From the NCBI RefSeq assembly GCF_024228675.1, contig NZ_CP100464.1, positions 1 to 64,000 on the forward strand: 64,000 bases of DNA, given 5' to 3'. A model generated the notes under the pieces. It ran no database searches. It saw nothing but the letters and a program-made list of their open reading frames with translations, and was not told the DNA's origin. Numbering within the stretch: position 1 is the first letter of the stretch; each line of letters starts with the position of its first letter. A program made the position numbers and the translations under genes. The stretch comes from Salinigranum marinum (GTDB lineage: Archaea > Halobacteriota > Halobacteria > Halobacteriales > Haloferacaceae). Positions 32,957-41,344 of this stretch are shown here, piece after piece.

Positions 32957-34017
32957 TGGAACTCGAACGAACCCATCTGATGGTCCTATTGAACGGCCTG
33001 TACGATCTCGACCAGACGTCGATTACAGTCGCACATCCGAACCCCGACATCGGCACGCTCCTTGACATTCGGTTAGAGGATAACGACACGGCCACGGTCC
33101 GATTCGACGTAGACCTCGACGAGTTCCGCGACGCCCGTGACGAGATTCGGCTGCAGTACGGTGACACACCATATCACGACCTGCCGAGCACCACGACGCT
33201 CGTGAAGGCACTCACCGCAAGTGGCGTGATCGAATTCGCCAACCAGTCCGGTATCGAATCCACTGTCGACAGGATCTGCTACCCAGCCGTCGACGCTGGT
33301 GAAAGCCCAGTCATGGTGGGTATAGACGCGAACATCTTCCCGTGGGGTTTCCCTGAGGTACTCGGCATCGACCACGAAACCGGCGCGACCGACAGCAAGT
33401 ACCGCCGACCAACGAACGGCTACGCACTATCGAGTGGTGTAGTTGACGAACTTCACTGGAAGTTCTCGTACTCCAGTGCACAGGCCGCCTCGCTCGTCGA
33501 GGCATTCGGCGGTGAGTTCCATAGGTTTGAGGGCCAACCCGGCGGGTCGAAGCGCGAGGGGAGACTCGGGATTCAGGAATATCAGAACCTCATCGCCAAC
33601 CGGAACGTCGACTTCGTCGACAGCGACCCGGGCGACGACGCCATCGTCGACGGCTACGTCCGCTACGACGAGAACCATCGGAAGACACCGTTCCTCCTCA
33701 GCAACGATTACGGGTTCATCGAGAAAGCCGACGACGCTGGCATCGCAGCCCAACATCTCCGTTTTCAGTCTACACTCCCTCGACGCGTCACGACGTCATG
33801 GGACGTCGTCGCCGACACGCTGTACTACCTCTCGATCCTGTTCGGCGTGCTCGTGTTGCCGAAGACGACACTATTCGGTGTCTGGTCGGAGAAAGCGGAT
33901 CTCAACTGGCAGCGCGAGGAGATAGACATCAACTGCCGAGGCACCGGGTCAAATCTTCAGACGATCCTCGCTCGACAGCGCCGCATTGCGAGTGAATTCG
34001 AGCGAATCACCGGATAA
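32956..34017 (+). CDS. PIN-domain nuclease coupled to the CARF-like protein
   Basis: A 353-residue protein. The N-terminal about 115 residues are a separate domain with strands and helices. The C-terminal PIN domain shows its acidic residues in order: GIDANIFPWG (Asp124), SGVVDELHWKF (Glu165), PGDDAIVDGYV (Asp228) and LLSNDYGFIEKAD (Asp251). A hydrophobic stretch LYYLSILFGVLVLP lies near residues 295-308. PIN domains are metal-dependent RNases. The one-base overlap with the CARF gene argues that the pair is one sensor-effector module split over two chains. It ends 160 bases before a small zinc-ribbon gene on the other strand. Confidence 0.7.
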   Translation: MELERTHLMVLLNGLYDLDQTSITVAHPNPDIGTLLDIRLEDNDTATVRFDVDLDEFRDARDEIRLQYGDTPYHDLPSTTTLVKALTASGVIEFANQSGIESTVDRICYPAVDAGESPVMVGIDANIFPWGFPEVLGIDHETGATDSKYRRPTNGYALSSGVVDELHWKFSYSSAQAASLVEAFGGEFHRFEGQPGGSKREGRLGIQEYQNLIANRNVDFVDSDPGDDAIVDGYVRYDENHRKTPFLLSNDYGFIEKADDAGIAAQHLRFQSTLPRRVTTSWDVVADTLYYLSILFGVLVLPKTTLFGVWSEKADLNWQREEIDINCRGTGSNLQTILARQRRIASEFERITG

Positions 34018-34175
34018 AGGGTCATCCGAGAGAAACCAGCTTTGGGATTCCACGCTCGACAACTACCAATAACCGCTGTCGGATCAAGAATCAATCTACC
34101 AGACGAACTGGCGGATATATAGTTTCAATGACATTTTCTTACAATAATGGCAACTGCACATTGCGCATATGTCAC

Positions 34176-34421
34176 TCATTCTTGCAGTACTTTTCCACAC
34201 TCTGCACATTCTATGTGAGAATGTGGGTCCGCATCTTCTCCCCCGTAGCTCCCATCTTCAGACGCGTACACGAGGAACGTCTCAGATTGTTCTAATGTTG
34301 TTGACCCGCACTCAGGGCAGGGATACCAAGGTTCCCACCCATCTAAATCACTCTCAAGTCCATCAGATCCAATCTGATCAGTTGGAGGATCGTCTCCTCT
34401 CTGCTCACTTGGCCGTTTCAT
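34176..34421 (-). CDS. Small zinc-ribbon protein
   Basis: An 81-residue protein with two CxxC pairs, CPECG at about residue 35 and CAECG near the C-terminus, forming a zinc ribbon. The N-terminal 30 residues are acidic and disordered. It is lower in GC than the neighbouring defence genes, and upstream of it on the same strand lies a 58-residue acidic gene. Confidence 0.6.
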   Translation of the reverse strand: MKRPSEQRGDDPPTDQIGSDGLESDLDGWEPWYPCPECGSTTLEQSETFLVYASEDGSYGGEDADPHSHIECAECGKVLQE

Positions 34422-34491
34422 ACTTAATCACAAAGAGATCTTTTACAATCTATTGGTTCTGGAGGGATTGTATAGCGCTTCAGTATACTTA

Positions 34492-34668
34492 TCATTCAAG
34501 AGTTACGTCAGCAATAGTTGCATTTTCATATACTTCCACTCGTCCGTCTGGAAATACCACTTCCACATCGGTGCCACCGCCCTCGTTTTCCTCTGCCCGG
34601 ATTTGCTCAAATCCATATGCCCCTTCATATTCGCCATCTTCGAGTTTAATCGACGCATCAAATACCAT
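34492..34668 (-). CDS. 58-residue acidic small protein
   Basis: The ATG at 34668 opens a 58-residue frame (MVFDASIKLEDGEYEGAYGF and so on) ending VTLE at 34492. It is highly acidic (about one third Asp or Glu) with alternating strands, typical of a folded haloarchaeal protein, whereas overlapping frames are basic and unlikely. It ends about 70 bases before the start of the zinc-ribbon gene, so the two may be co-transcribed. Function unknown. Confidence 0.55.
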   Translation of the reverse strand: MVFDASIKLEDGEYEGAYGFEQIRAEENEGGGTDVEVVFPDGRVEVYENATIADVTLE

Positions 34669-34918
34669 GCCGAAAGATAACCTCTAATACCCTTAATACC
34701 TGTGTGGATTACCATCAGACTCCATGCTGCATTATCGGAGCAGTATATCACTACGGAAGGGGCCTATCCACCCAATTATATCGTACGAGACAGAAGATGG
34801 TGGGGTCGCTGCAGGTATACTGTCAGCGCTGGTAGTGGAATCACTCACCTCCAAGAATGAGCACAGAGCCGAGTTGTGAAGACCAGACCAGTGTCGTCAT
34901 GATGATTGTCTCTTCAAT
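34669..34918. other. Non-coding stretch at the 3' end of the Argonaute operon
   Basis: About 250 bases of lower GC than the operon. It would hold the operon's terminator; a T-rich run is present on the minus strand near 34850-34910, but no clean hairpin was found. Confidence 0.35.
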
Positions 34919-37900
34919 CTATTCGTGAGAACCTGAGAAGGTCTTGGCAGCACACGGGAGCTGATTGTGTTGACACCACCGACAGTGGTCGCCATCGAGG
35001 AATCTTCCGAAAGAGAAGTCATCGATTTGGTCCATCGTCGTCGTCACGTCTACTTCGACGGTATCGATGTCGCTCTCCGTGTAGGCTCGTGTCTCGATTT
35101 TGGGTCCGATCGCGCCCACGTACGCGTATCCTGCGCGTTGAATCGGCTCGTCGTAGAGGTCGCGGCAGGCGAGCAGGTAGATGGGGAGCTGTTTATCCTG
35201 CTCGATGTCTCGGTGTCGCTCGGTCGCCTTGTAGTCGATGACGATGAGCTCGTTGTCTGGTGTTCGATAGACAGCGTCGATGTACCCGACGAGTTCGTGG
35301 CCGTTGACGTCGAGTTCGAACTCCCGCTCGGCATCGAGGAGTTCGTACCTACTCACATCCAGTTCGAAGTAACGGTCGATACACTGTTTCGCTGCTGGGA
35401 GCGCGTCCTCGACACGGCGTTTGCTGGCGAGGCGTTCACAGATGTCGTACCAGTCCGAACGGGTGCGCATCTCCTGTTTCGCCGCTTGTTCGGCAGTGTC
35501 ATGAAAGAGCACCCCGATGTCGCGCTGTGAGACGCCATCGGTCGAATCGTCTCGGTTCGCTCGGTAGTCCGGGAACGCGTTGACGACGTACTCTAGGTAG
35601 TGCTTCCGCGGGCACTCCTCGTAGGTCGACAGTGACGTGTAGCTGTGTGAGACCGCTGGCTGCGGGGTCGACGGGCCCGCGAGCACCTCGGTTTTGATGC
35701 GCTCGCGGGCGCCCGGGTGTGTGAGACGGCTCTCTACGGACGCAGTGGCGAGCTCGACCACTCGCTCACGAGCCGTCTCCACAGACAGCTCCTCGTCGCC
35801 GTGTCGTACTGTTCCCCCAGTCTGACCGACCGTGTCGCTGGCGAGCGTCTCGGTCCAGTTCCTCGCGTCCACCGGCAACGACTCCTGTACGTCGGACCAG
35901 ATCGGGAGCGTCCCCCGTTCGGGTTGCCACGGAATCCGCTCGGGCAAGAGATCCTCGGTCAAATCCAAGACGGGGTGTGTGTCTATCTCATCGTCCCCGT
36001 CGTCACTCCGACCCTGCAGCACGAGGATATCTTCGGCGCGAGTGATAGCGACGTGGAACACGCGCCGTGTCTCCCTGGCGTCACGGACGAGGAAGTCCTC
36101 GCCGAACGCCGCGGTGGGCCCGTCCGAGAGGCCCGTTTCGAGCGCGTCGTACGTCCGCGACCGTGGTGCCCACTCGTCTGCTGTGACCTGTGGGATGAGT
36201 ACCACCGGGAAGTCCAGTCCCTTGCTCTTGTGGATGGTCATCACGTTGACCGCGTCGCCGGCGACGTCGGGCTGACTCGTGGGCGCCGATCCGCTCTCGT
36301 CGAACAACGAGTCGTAGTGTTCCAGCGAGTCGATGAACTCAGGCGTGAGCGGCGGCTGGACGGCGCTGTCGCCGTACTGCTCAACGACACCGTCGAGTTG
36401 GGCGAGGTCGCGGCGTTCCTGCTCGCTCAGATACCACTCGATGTTCGTCACGTCCTTGAACCGGCGGTACAGCCGTCCGAGAGAATCCGTTTCTCGTGTG
36501 GTGAGCAGTTCAACCGCGTGTTCGCGGGCGTCTGCCACGCGGTCTGGCTCCTCGAACTCGTCGAGTGGTGTCTCTCGGAGCATGTCGACGAGTGGGTCGT
36601 CACCGGTGTTCAGCGTTCGCAGGTCGGCATCACACAGCCGATAGCGCATCGTGAGTACCCGGTTCCAACTCACCTCGTCGTCGGTGCGGGCGAGCGCCTT
36701 CAGGTACGCGGTCACGGTGCCGACGCCGACCGACTCCGTAGCGAGGTCGCCCGCGACCTGATACGGAATCCCAGCGTCTTCGAACGCCTCGATGACGGGC
36801 GTGGCGTGTGCATTCTTCCGCACGAGAAGTGCGATATCACCCGGTTCGTACGAGTCGTCCAGACAGCCTGCCTCGCCACTCAGCAGGTTCTGGACGACCG
36901 TTCTGAGTTGCTCGGCGCTGTCCATCTCAGCTTCCTCGTCCGGCTGTTCGACGACGGCAATCGTGTCGCCATCGTAGTCGGGTTCGTTCACGCGAGTAAG
37001 TGACTTGTGGCGTTGACGCTGCTCGAGTTTCGTGATCGCTTCGTTCGCCAGGTTCAGAATCGGTTGACGTGAGCGAAAGTTCTCTTCCAGCGGTTTGTCG
37101 GTGAGGGCCTCGAACACACGGTCCAGTTCGTCCGTGATGTTGGCGACGTGCGCGCCGCGCCACTCGTAGATTGCCTGGTCGTCGTCACCCACGACGAACA
37201 GGTTATCCTCGGTGACGAGCGACGTCACGAGGTTGAACTGGAGCCGGTCGGTGTCCTGGAACTCGTCGCAGAACACGTAGTCCCACCGGTCGGCGATCTC
37301 CGCACCGACCGGCGAGTCCATGAGAGCAGCCGTCTCGACGACCAGTCCATCGAAGTCGAGCAGGTCTCGTTCGTCCAGTTCACGCTCGTAGGCGGCGTAC
37401 CCGTCTGTCAGGTCCCGCGCAGTCAGACAATCCGAGAGAAACGACTCGAGGTGCGCTGTGAGTTCGAGGTTCAGTGTCTTCGGAATCCCCTTGGGAGCGC
37501 CGCTACTGTACCCGCCGAGCAGGTACTTAGGCAGTTTGTGAACGTTGTCCGGAAGCGGCGACCGGTCGCCGGCCTCGTGAGCCCGGAACGCCGCTTCGAG
37601 TGCGTCACACAGGTCGACGAGGCGGTCGAGGAAGTCACGAACGCTCGCTTCCAAGCCGTCGTCTTCGAGAGCGTCACGTTCTGCGACGAGGTCGGCCCGG
37701 GCATCCGGTAGCGAGTCGAGAACACTCGAGACGGACCGTCCACCGAGATGATTGCTGGCGATGGTTTCGACGCGTTCGGGGGTGTCTGCGACGTCGTAGA
37801 CGCGCTCGGCCGGGCCGAGGTAGGCGTCGATGTCCACGGGCTCGATGCCGCTTCGTTTCATCGACCCGATGAAATCCAGTAGCTTCGAGGCGGCACCCGA

Positions 37901-38359
37901 TGCGTAGCTAGCACCGTCGTAGACGTTCGGCTTGACTGAACGGTACTCGATCTCGTCGAGCACGTCGAGCACGATGGCGTACTTCTCGGGGTCGGTCGCC
38001 ACCTCGAAGTCGGGGTCGAGGCCGGCCTCGTAGGCGTAGTCAGTGAGGATCTCGTTACAGATGGAGTGGTAGGTGTACGCGTCAATATCGTACCCTGCCG
38101 CACCGAGCTTCGCGTTGAGCTTTTCCCGCATCGAGTCCGCAGCGTTGTTGGTGAACGTCAGCGCCAGGATGCGGTCGGGTGAGACGCCCTGTTCGTCGAT
38201 GAGGTGTTCGACTTTCCGGACCATCGTGAACGTCTTGCCCGTGCCTGCGCCGGCAAGAACACGCATCGGGTACGCCTCCGAGTCGATGATCGCTTCCTGT
38301 TGTGGCTCCGGCGAGAGGATGTCGTCAGCGACGGGCAGCCAGGACGGCTGGTCGCTCAT
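34919..38359 (-). CDS. UvrD/AddA-type helicase with C-terminal RecB-like nuclease
   Basis: A 1146-residue protein, last gene of the Argonaute operon. Superfamily 1 helicase motifs are complete: Q-motif SPEPQQEAI, Walker A LAGAGTGKT, motif II YVFCDEFQDTDR, motif III VVGDDDQAIYEWRG and motif VI HVAITRAED. The C-terminal about 250 residues form a PD-(D/E)xK nuclease: CPRKHYLEYVV, VGYIDAVYRT with the Asp, VIDYKATE with the Asp-x-Lys, and CRWCQHNQLPC for a 4Fe-4S cluster, as in AddAB. It overlaps the upstream nuclease gene by 4 bases (ATGA). With the AddB-like protein it should process DNA ends. Confidence 0.9.
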   Translation of the reverse strand: MSDQPSWLPVADDILSPEPQQEAIIDSEAYPMRVLAGAGTGKTFTMVRKVEHLIDEQGVSPDRILALTFTNNAADSMREKLNAKLGAAGYDIDAYTYHSICNEILTDYAYEAGLDPDFEVATDPEKYAIVLDVLDEIEYRSVKPNVYDGASYASGAASKLLDFIGSMKRSGIEPVDIDAYLGPAERVYDVADTPERVETIASNHLGGRSVSSVLDSLPDARADLVAERDALEDDGLEASVRDFLDRLVDLCDALEAAFRAHEAGDRSPLPDNVHKLPKYLLGGYSSGAPKGIPKTLNLELTAHLESFLSDCLTARDLTDGYAAYERELDERDLLDFDGLVVETAALMDSPVGAEIADRWDYVFCDEFQDTDRLQFNLVTSLVTEDNLFVVGDDDQAIYEWRGAHVANITDELDRVFEALTDKPLEENFRSRQPILNLANEAITKLEQRQRHKSLTRVNEPDYDGDTIAVVEQPDEEAEMDSAEQLRTVVQNLLSGEAGCLDDSYEPGDIALLVRKNAHATPVIEAFEDAGIPYQVAGDLATESVGVGTVTAYLKALARTDDEVSWNRVLTMRYRLCDADLRTLNTGDDPLVDMLRETPLDEFEEPDRVADAREHAVELLTTRETDSLGRLYRRFKDVTNIEWYLSEQERRDLAQLDGVVEQYGDSAVQPPLTPEFIDSLEHYDSLFDESGSAPTSQPDVAGDAVNVMTIHKSKGLDFPVVLIPQVTADEWAPRSRTYDALETGLSDGPTAAFGEDFLVRDARETRRVFHVAITRAEDILVLQGRSDDGDDEIDTHPVLDLTEDLLPERIPWQPERGTLPIWSDVQESLPVDARNWTETLASDTVGQTGGTVRHGDEELSVETARERVVELATASVESRLTHPGARERIKTEVLAGPSTPQPAVSHSYTSLSTYEECPRKHYLEYVVNAFPDYRANRDDSTDGVSQRDIGVLFHDTAEQAAKQEMRTRSDWYDICERLASKRRVEDALPAAKQCIDRYFELDVSRYELLDAEREFELDVNGHELVGYIDAVYRTPDNELIVIDYKATERHRDIEQDKQLPIYLLACRDLYDEPIQRAGYAYVGAIGPKIETRAYTESDIDTVEVDVTTTMDQIDDFSFGRFLDGDHCRWCQHNQLPCAAKTFSGSHE

Positions 38360-39261
38360 CGCCGCACCTCCGTAGCGAGGCGGTCCGCACACATCTCCCG
38401 GTACTCACAGTCCGGACACGCTTCGTCTGAGATGAGGCCGAACGGTTCGGGGGTGTATGCTCTCCCTGTGATACCGTCGTGTGCCTCACGGATGAGCGTC
38501 CAAATCGTGTCGTGGTACTCCTCGTAGATCTCTGTCGTCTCCCGTGGATAGCCACGCGCTGATATCGAGTACCCAGTCGGTGTGCTCTCGAACGACGTGT
38601 GATTCAGGAGGCCGTAGAAACTGAACCGCACCGCCATCCCGGGCTCGTAGAACGGCTCATTCTTGACGCCCTCGATGTATGTCGCGGTCTGGAAAGCGTT
38701 CCTGACGCGCTTTGGTTCGTGCGCGTCCCCGGCGAGATGGTCGGCCAGATAGTCCGCGGTGCCCGACGAAAGGACGCCACGAGTGTTCCGCTTGTAGTCG
38801 ATGACGTGCAGGCCGTCTGCCGTCCGAAGAACGTTGTCGACCTTCCCGTGAAGGCCACGGCCGTCGCGTTCGCACTCGACCCAGCACTCGGTCGCAATCG
38901 AGCGGCGAGCATGGTCGATGCCGTCTCCGCCATCAGGATCGAAGAACGCCTCGAGGGCGGCCCGGTTCTCGGCGCGCTGGTAGCGCTGGTGTGCCTCGGA
39001 AGCGTAGTCATCGCGGTTGCTCTGTTGCTCCCACTTCACCTCGAACGTCTCCATCGCCCGTTCGTGAATCGTCTCCGCATCGTCGTCGGAGTCCGTGGCG
39101 TCGCAGACGTCCTCGATCGTCTCGTGATAGATAATCCCCTGATTGAGGTACAGTTCGGTTCGGTCTGGGGCGGTGATATCCTGGTCGTAGCTGTAGTCGT
39201 ACAGTCGTGGACACGTAGCGTACGTCGCAAGCCGCGAGGGCGACAGCGCTCGCTCGCTCAT
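38356..39261 (-). CDS. RecB/Cas4-like PD-(D/E)xK nuclease with Fe-S cysteines
   Basis: A 301-residue single-domain nuclease of the PDDEXK_1 (AddB C-terminal, Cas4-like) type. Cys17 in ATCPRLYDYSY, then GIIYHETIEDV, HGKVDNVLRTADGLHVIDYK with the metal-binding Asp and Asp-x-Lys, and CPDCEYREMC at the C-terminus (three cysteines) complete the 4Fe-4S pattern. It could act as an exonuclease or produce DNA ends. It overlaps its upstream neighbour by 4 bases and its downstream neighbour by 4 bases, so expression is tightly coupled. In AddB this domain is fused to the helicase-like part; here it is separate. Confidence 0.88.
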   Translation of the reverse strand: MSERALSPSRLATYATCPRLYDYSYDQDITAPDRTELYLNQGIIYHETIEDVCDATDSDDDAETIHERAMETFEVKWEQQSNRDDYASEAHQRYQRAENRAALEAFFDPDGGDGIDHARRSIATECWVECERDGRGLHGKVDNVLRTADGLHVIDYKRNTRGVLSSGTADYLADHLAGDAHEPKRVRNAFQTATYIEGVKNEPFYEPGMAVRFSFYGLLNHTSFESTPTGYSISARGYPRETTEIYEEYHDTIWTLIREAHDGITGRAYTPEPFGLISDEACPDCEYREMCADRLATEVRR

Positions 39262-41339
39262 CGCCGCACCTCCCCGTTGGCGAACTCAATACGCGCACGC
39301 AGCGCTTTCCGGAGCTCTTCGCCACGCACACCGCTCTTGTCGAGTACGTCCTGTATCTCGCCGAGGTCTGCCTCAACGTCGTCGAGGGTGATCGCCACGT
39401 CTTGACTGGTCGCTCGCCGGACATCGGCGATAGCGGCATCGACCCGCGAGAGGAGAAACTCCTCGGCTGCTTTCTCGCTCGTAATCTGTGGCTGATCGGC
39501 CTCCGTCATCCACGACAGCTCCCGGTAGGCAGCAGCCAGGAACCGGGATGCCTGCGCTTGCTCTTTGAGCGCCGTGTCCTCGTACTCGTAGAGACAACAG
39601 TACAGACGGTCGGTCGCCGCGGCAGCACCGACAGCAAGCCGCCGCCGGGCGTGTTCCGCATGATACCGGGCGAACGGACGACTGGACGCTGTCGACACGG
39701 TCGGAAACGTCGCGTCGACAGCATCGTCGTCGAGCTGCGTCACAGCCGGGTAATCAGGCATCGACGCCGCTCGTTCGTTGGGGAACAGTCGCGTGAGCCA
39801 CGGGTCGCCGGGGTACTCGCTGTCGACGAGGTTCACGAGAAACACCGCTCGGAACGACTCGTTTTTGAGTGCCTGCAAGTGGTCGACTCGGACACCACCG
39901 TCGAGATCGGTCGCGCTCGTCTGGTTGTGCTTTGGAGCGTACTTGTGAGCGCGTTCGAGCGTCTCTCTAAGCGCTGGCCACGTGGCTTCGACGAACGCCG
40001 TGTCTTCGAGGAACGCGGCCATGCGGAACGCCCGACGGACGTTCCCGAACTGCGCTCGCGCGTCGAGCGGTGGGGCGCGGTCAGCGATCCGCTCTTTCAA
40101 CCCGGACTCGGTCGCCCACCGGCGGAGCGCCGCTTCGAGACCGTCCATGTCGGCGAGCGCCGTGAGGTACTCCGGATCGGACGTCGGGCCGTGCTCGCTT
40201 GTCTCAGGGGTTTCGGCAGCTGCCTCGTCTGTGGACCCCGCGGCGAGCGCGCGCACGACAGCCAGGAGCTCACGGATGGCAGGGTCGTCTCCGAAGCCCG
40301 TGACGCTCGTCGATTCGGCCGGGATGCCCGACCGCTCTAACGACTGGATCGCGTCGGTTACGCTCGACCCACCCTGCTTGGTGGCGACCGCGATGTCGTC
40401 GTACGTCCAATCCGCCCGCCCACAGAGGTCTTCAATCTCGTTTGCCACGTCTGCCAGTTGCTCCTCACTGGAGTCCGCGGCGAGGACCGATACGACACCT
40501 GCCTCAGGGTCCGTAGGGACGGACTCCGTTGCGAAGTATTCGGCCGTTGCCGCGGGTCGTGTCGACGGGCCTGTCCCCACGGTGTGGCGTTCCTCGCTGA
40601 ACGTGACGTGGTCGGTAACCGGTCCGCTCTCGACCCATGTGCGACGGATACTTGCGTTCGCTTCGGCGATACAGACAAGGTCGCAGTCACGGGCCAGCGC
40701 ATCGAGGTACGCCCGGTCGAGTGGGAAGAACTCCTCGAACTCGACGGCGAGAACGGCGTCGACGTCAACGACGTCGCTTCCGGAGTCACTCTTGAGGACA
40801 CTGAGTGCCTCGGAGATGAGCTGGCCTCGTTCCATGTGGTCGTGCTCAGCGAGCCACCCGTGGAACGCGTCGAGTCCGGCTGCAATATCACGAATTTCCG
40901 GTGTCTCGTCGGGGGTACTGGCCTGCCATGAGATCGTGTCCATCACATCCCCGACATCCTCAATGAACGAGGACTGTTCGGCGGCCCGCTGGAGATAGTC
41001 GGTCTCCCACTCGTACTCCGCGAGGAACCGATGAAGGAGTTCTCGTCGGAGTGCGTCAGAGAGGATGACACGGTCGTCGGTCTGGTTCAGGACGTCGGTT
41101 GCATGTACGACGAGCGATTTGACATATGGGATGACTGCTCCGGGGAGTTCCTTATCGAGCGTCTCACGGAACGTGTCCATACTCGTCGGTGCACCCGTAA
41201 TGACGAGCACATCCTCAGAATCGTGCTCGTCGAGCAACCGTCGGTATTCGTCCCGTACTGCCCGCTCGATGTTCTCGGCCCCGAACGGTACTGTGATTAA
41301 CGCCCCGTCGAACTGCTGGGGAGAAGAGTGGTGAGACAT
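39258..41339 (-). CDS. AddB/RecC-like protein with degenerate helicase core
   Basis: A 693-residue protein with the overall order of AddB: a strand and loop LITVPFGAENIERAV where Walker A would be but without GKT, a degenerate motif II AVEFEEFFPLDRAYLDALA, and a motif V/VI-like VDHLQALKNESFRAVFLVNL with VDSEYPGD after it. This indicates an inactivated superfamily 1 helicase scaffold. Its C-terminus lacks a nuclease domain, which is instead supplied by the next gene. It starts 5 bases after the PLD gene. It probably forms a complex with the UvrD-type protein, as AddB does with AddA. Confidence 0.75.
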   Translation of the reverse strand: MSHHSSPQQFDGALITVPFGAENIERAVRDEYRRLLDEHDSEDVLVITGAPTSMDTFRETLDKELPGAVIPYVKSLVVHATDVLNQTDDRVILSDALRRELLHRFLAEYEWETDYLQRAAEQSSFIEDVGDVMDTISWQASTPDETPEIRDIAAGLDAFHGWLAEHDHMERGQLISEALSVLKSDSGSDVVDVDAVLAVEFEEFFPLDRAYLDALARDCDLVCIAEANASIRRTWVESGPVTDHVTFSEERHTVGTGPSTRPAATAEYFATESVPTDPEAGVVSVLAADSSEEQLADVANEIEDLCGRADWTYDDIAVATKQGGSSVTDAIQSLERSGIPAESTSVTGFGDDPAIRELLAVVRALAAGSTDEAAAETPETSEHGPTSDPEYLTALADMDGLEAALRRWATESGLKERIADRAPPLDARAQFGNVRRAFRMAAFLEDTAFVEATWPALRETLERAHKYAPKHNQTSATDLDGGVRVDHLQALKNESFRAVFLVNLVDSEYPGDPWLTRLFPNERAASMPDYPAVTQLDDDAVDATFPTVSTASSRPFARYHAEHARRRLAVGAAAATDRLYCCLYEYEDTALKEQAQASRFLAAAYRELSWMTEADQPQITSEKAAEEFLLSRVDAAIADVRRATSQDVAITLDDVEADLGEIQDVLDKSGVRGEELRKALRARIEFANGEVRR

Positions 41340-41344
41340 ACTGT

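Noticed and set aside
35717-37003. 428-codon open frame on the plus strand
   Set aside because: It is the antisense of the UvrD-type helicase gene. The product is Arg, Val and Cys-rich, as mirror frames of GC-rich acidic genes are, and shows no domain.
39402-40982. Long plus-strand frames over the AddB-like gene
   Set aside because: They are antisense to an intact coding region with clear family features, and their composition is basic and Ser/Arg-rich.
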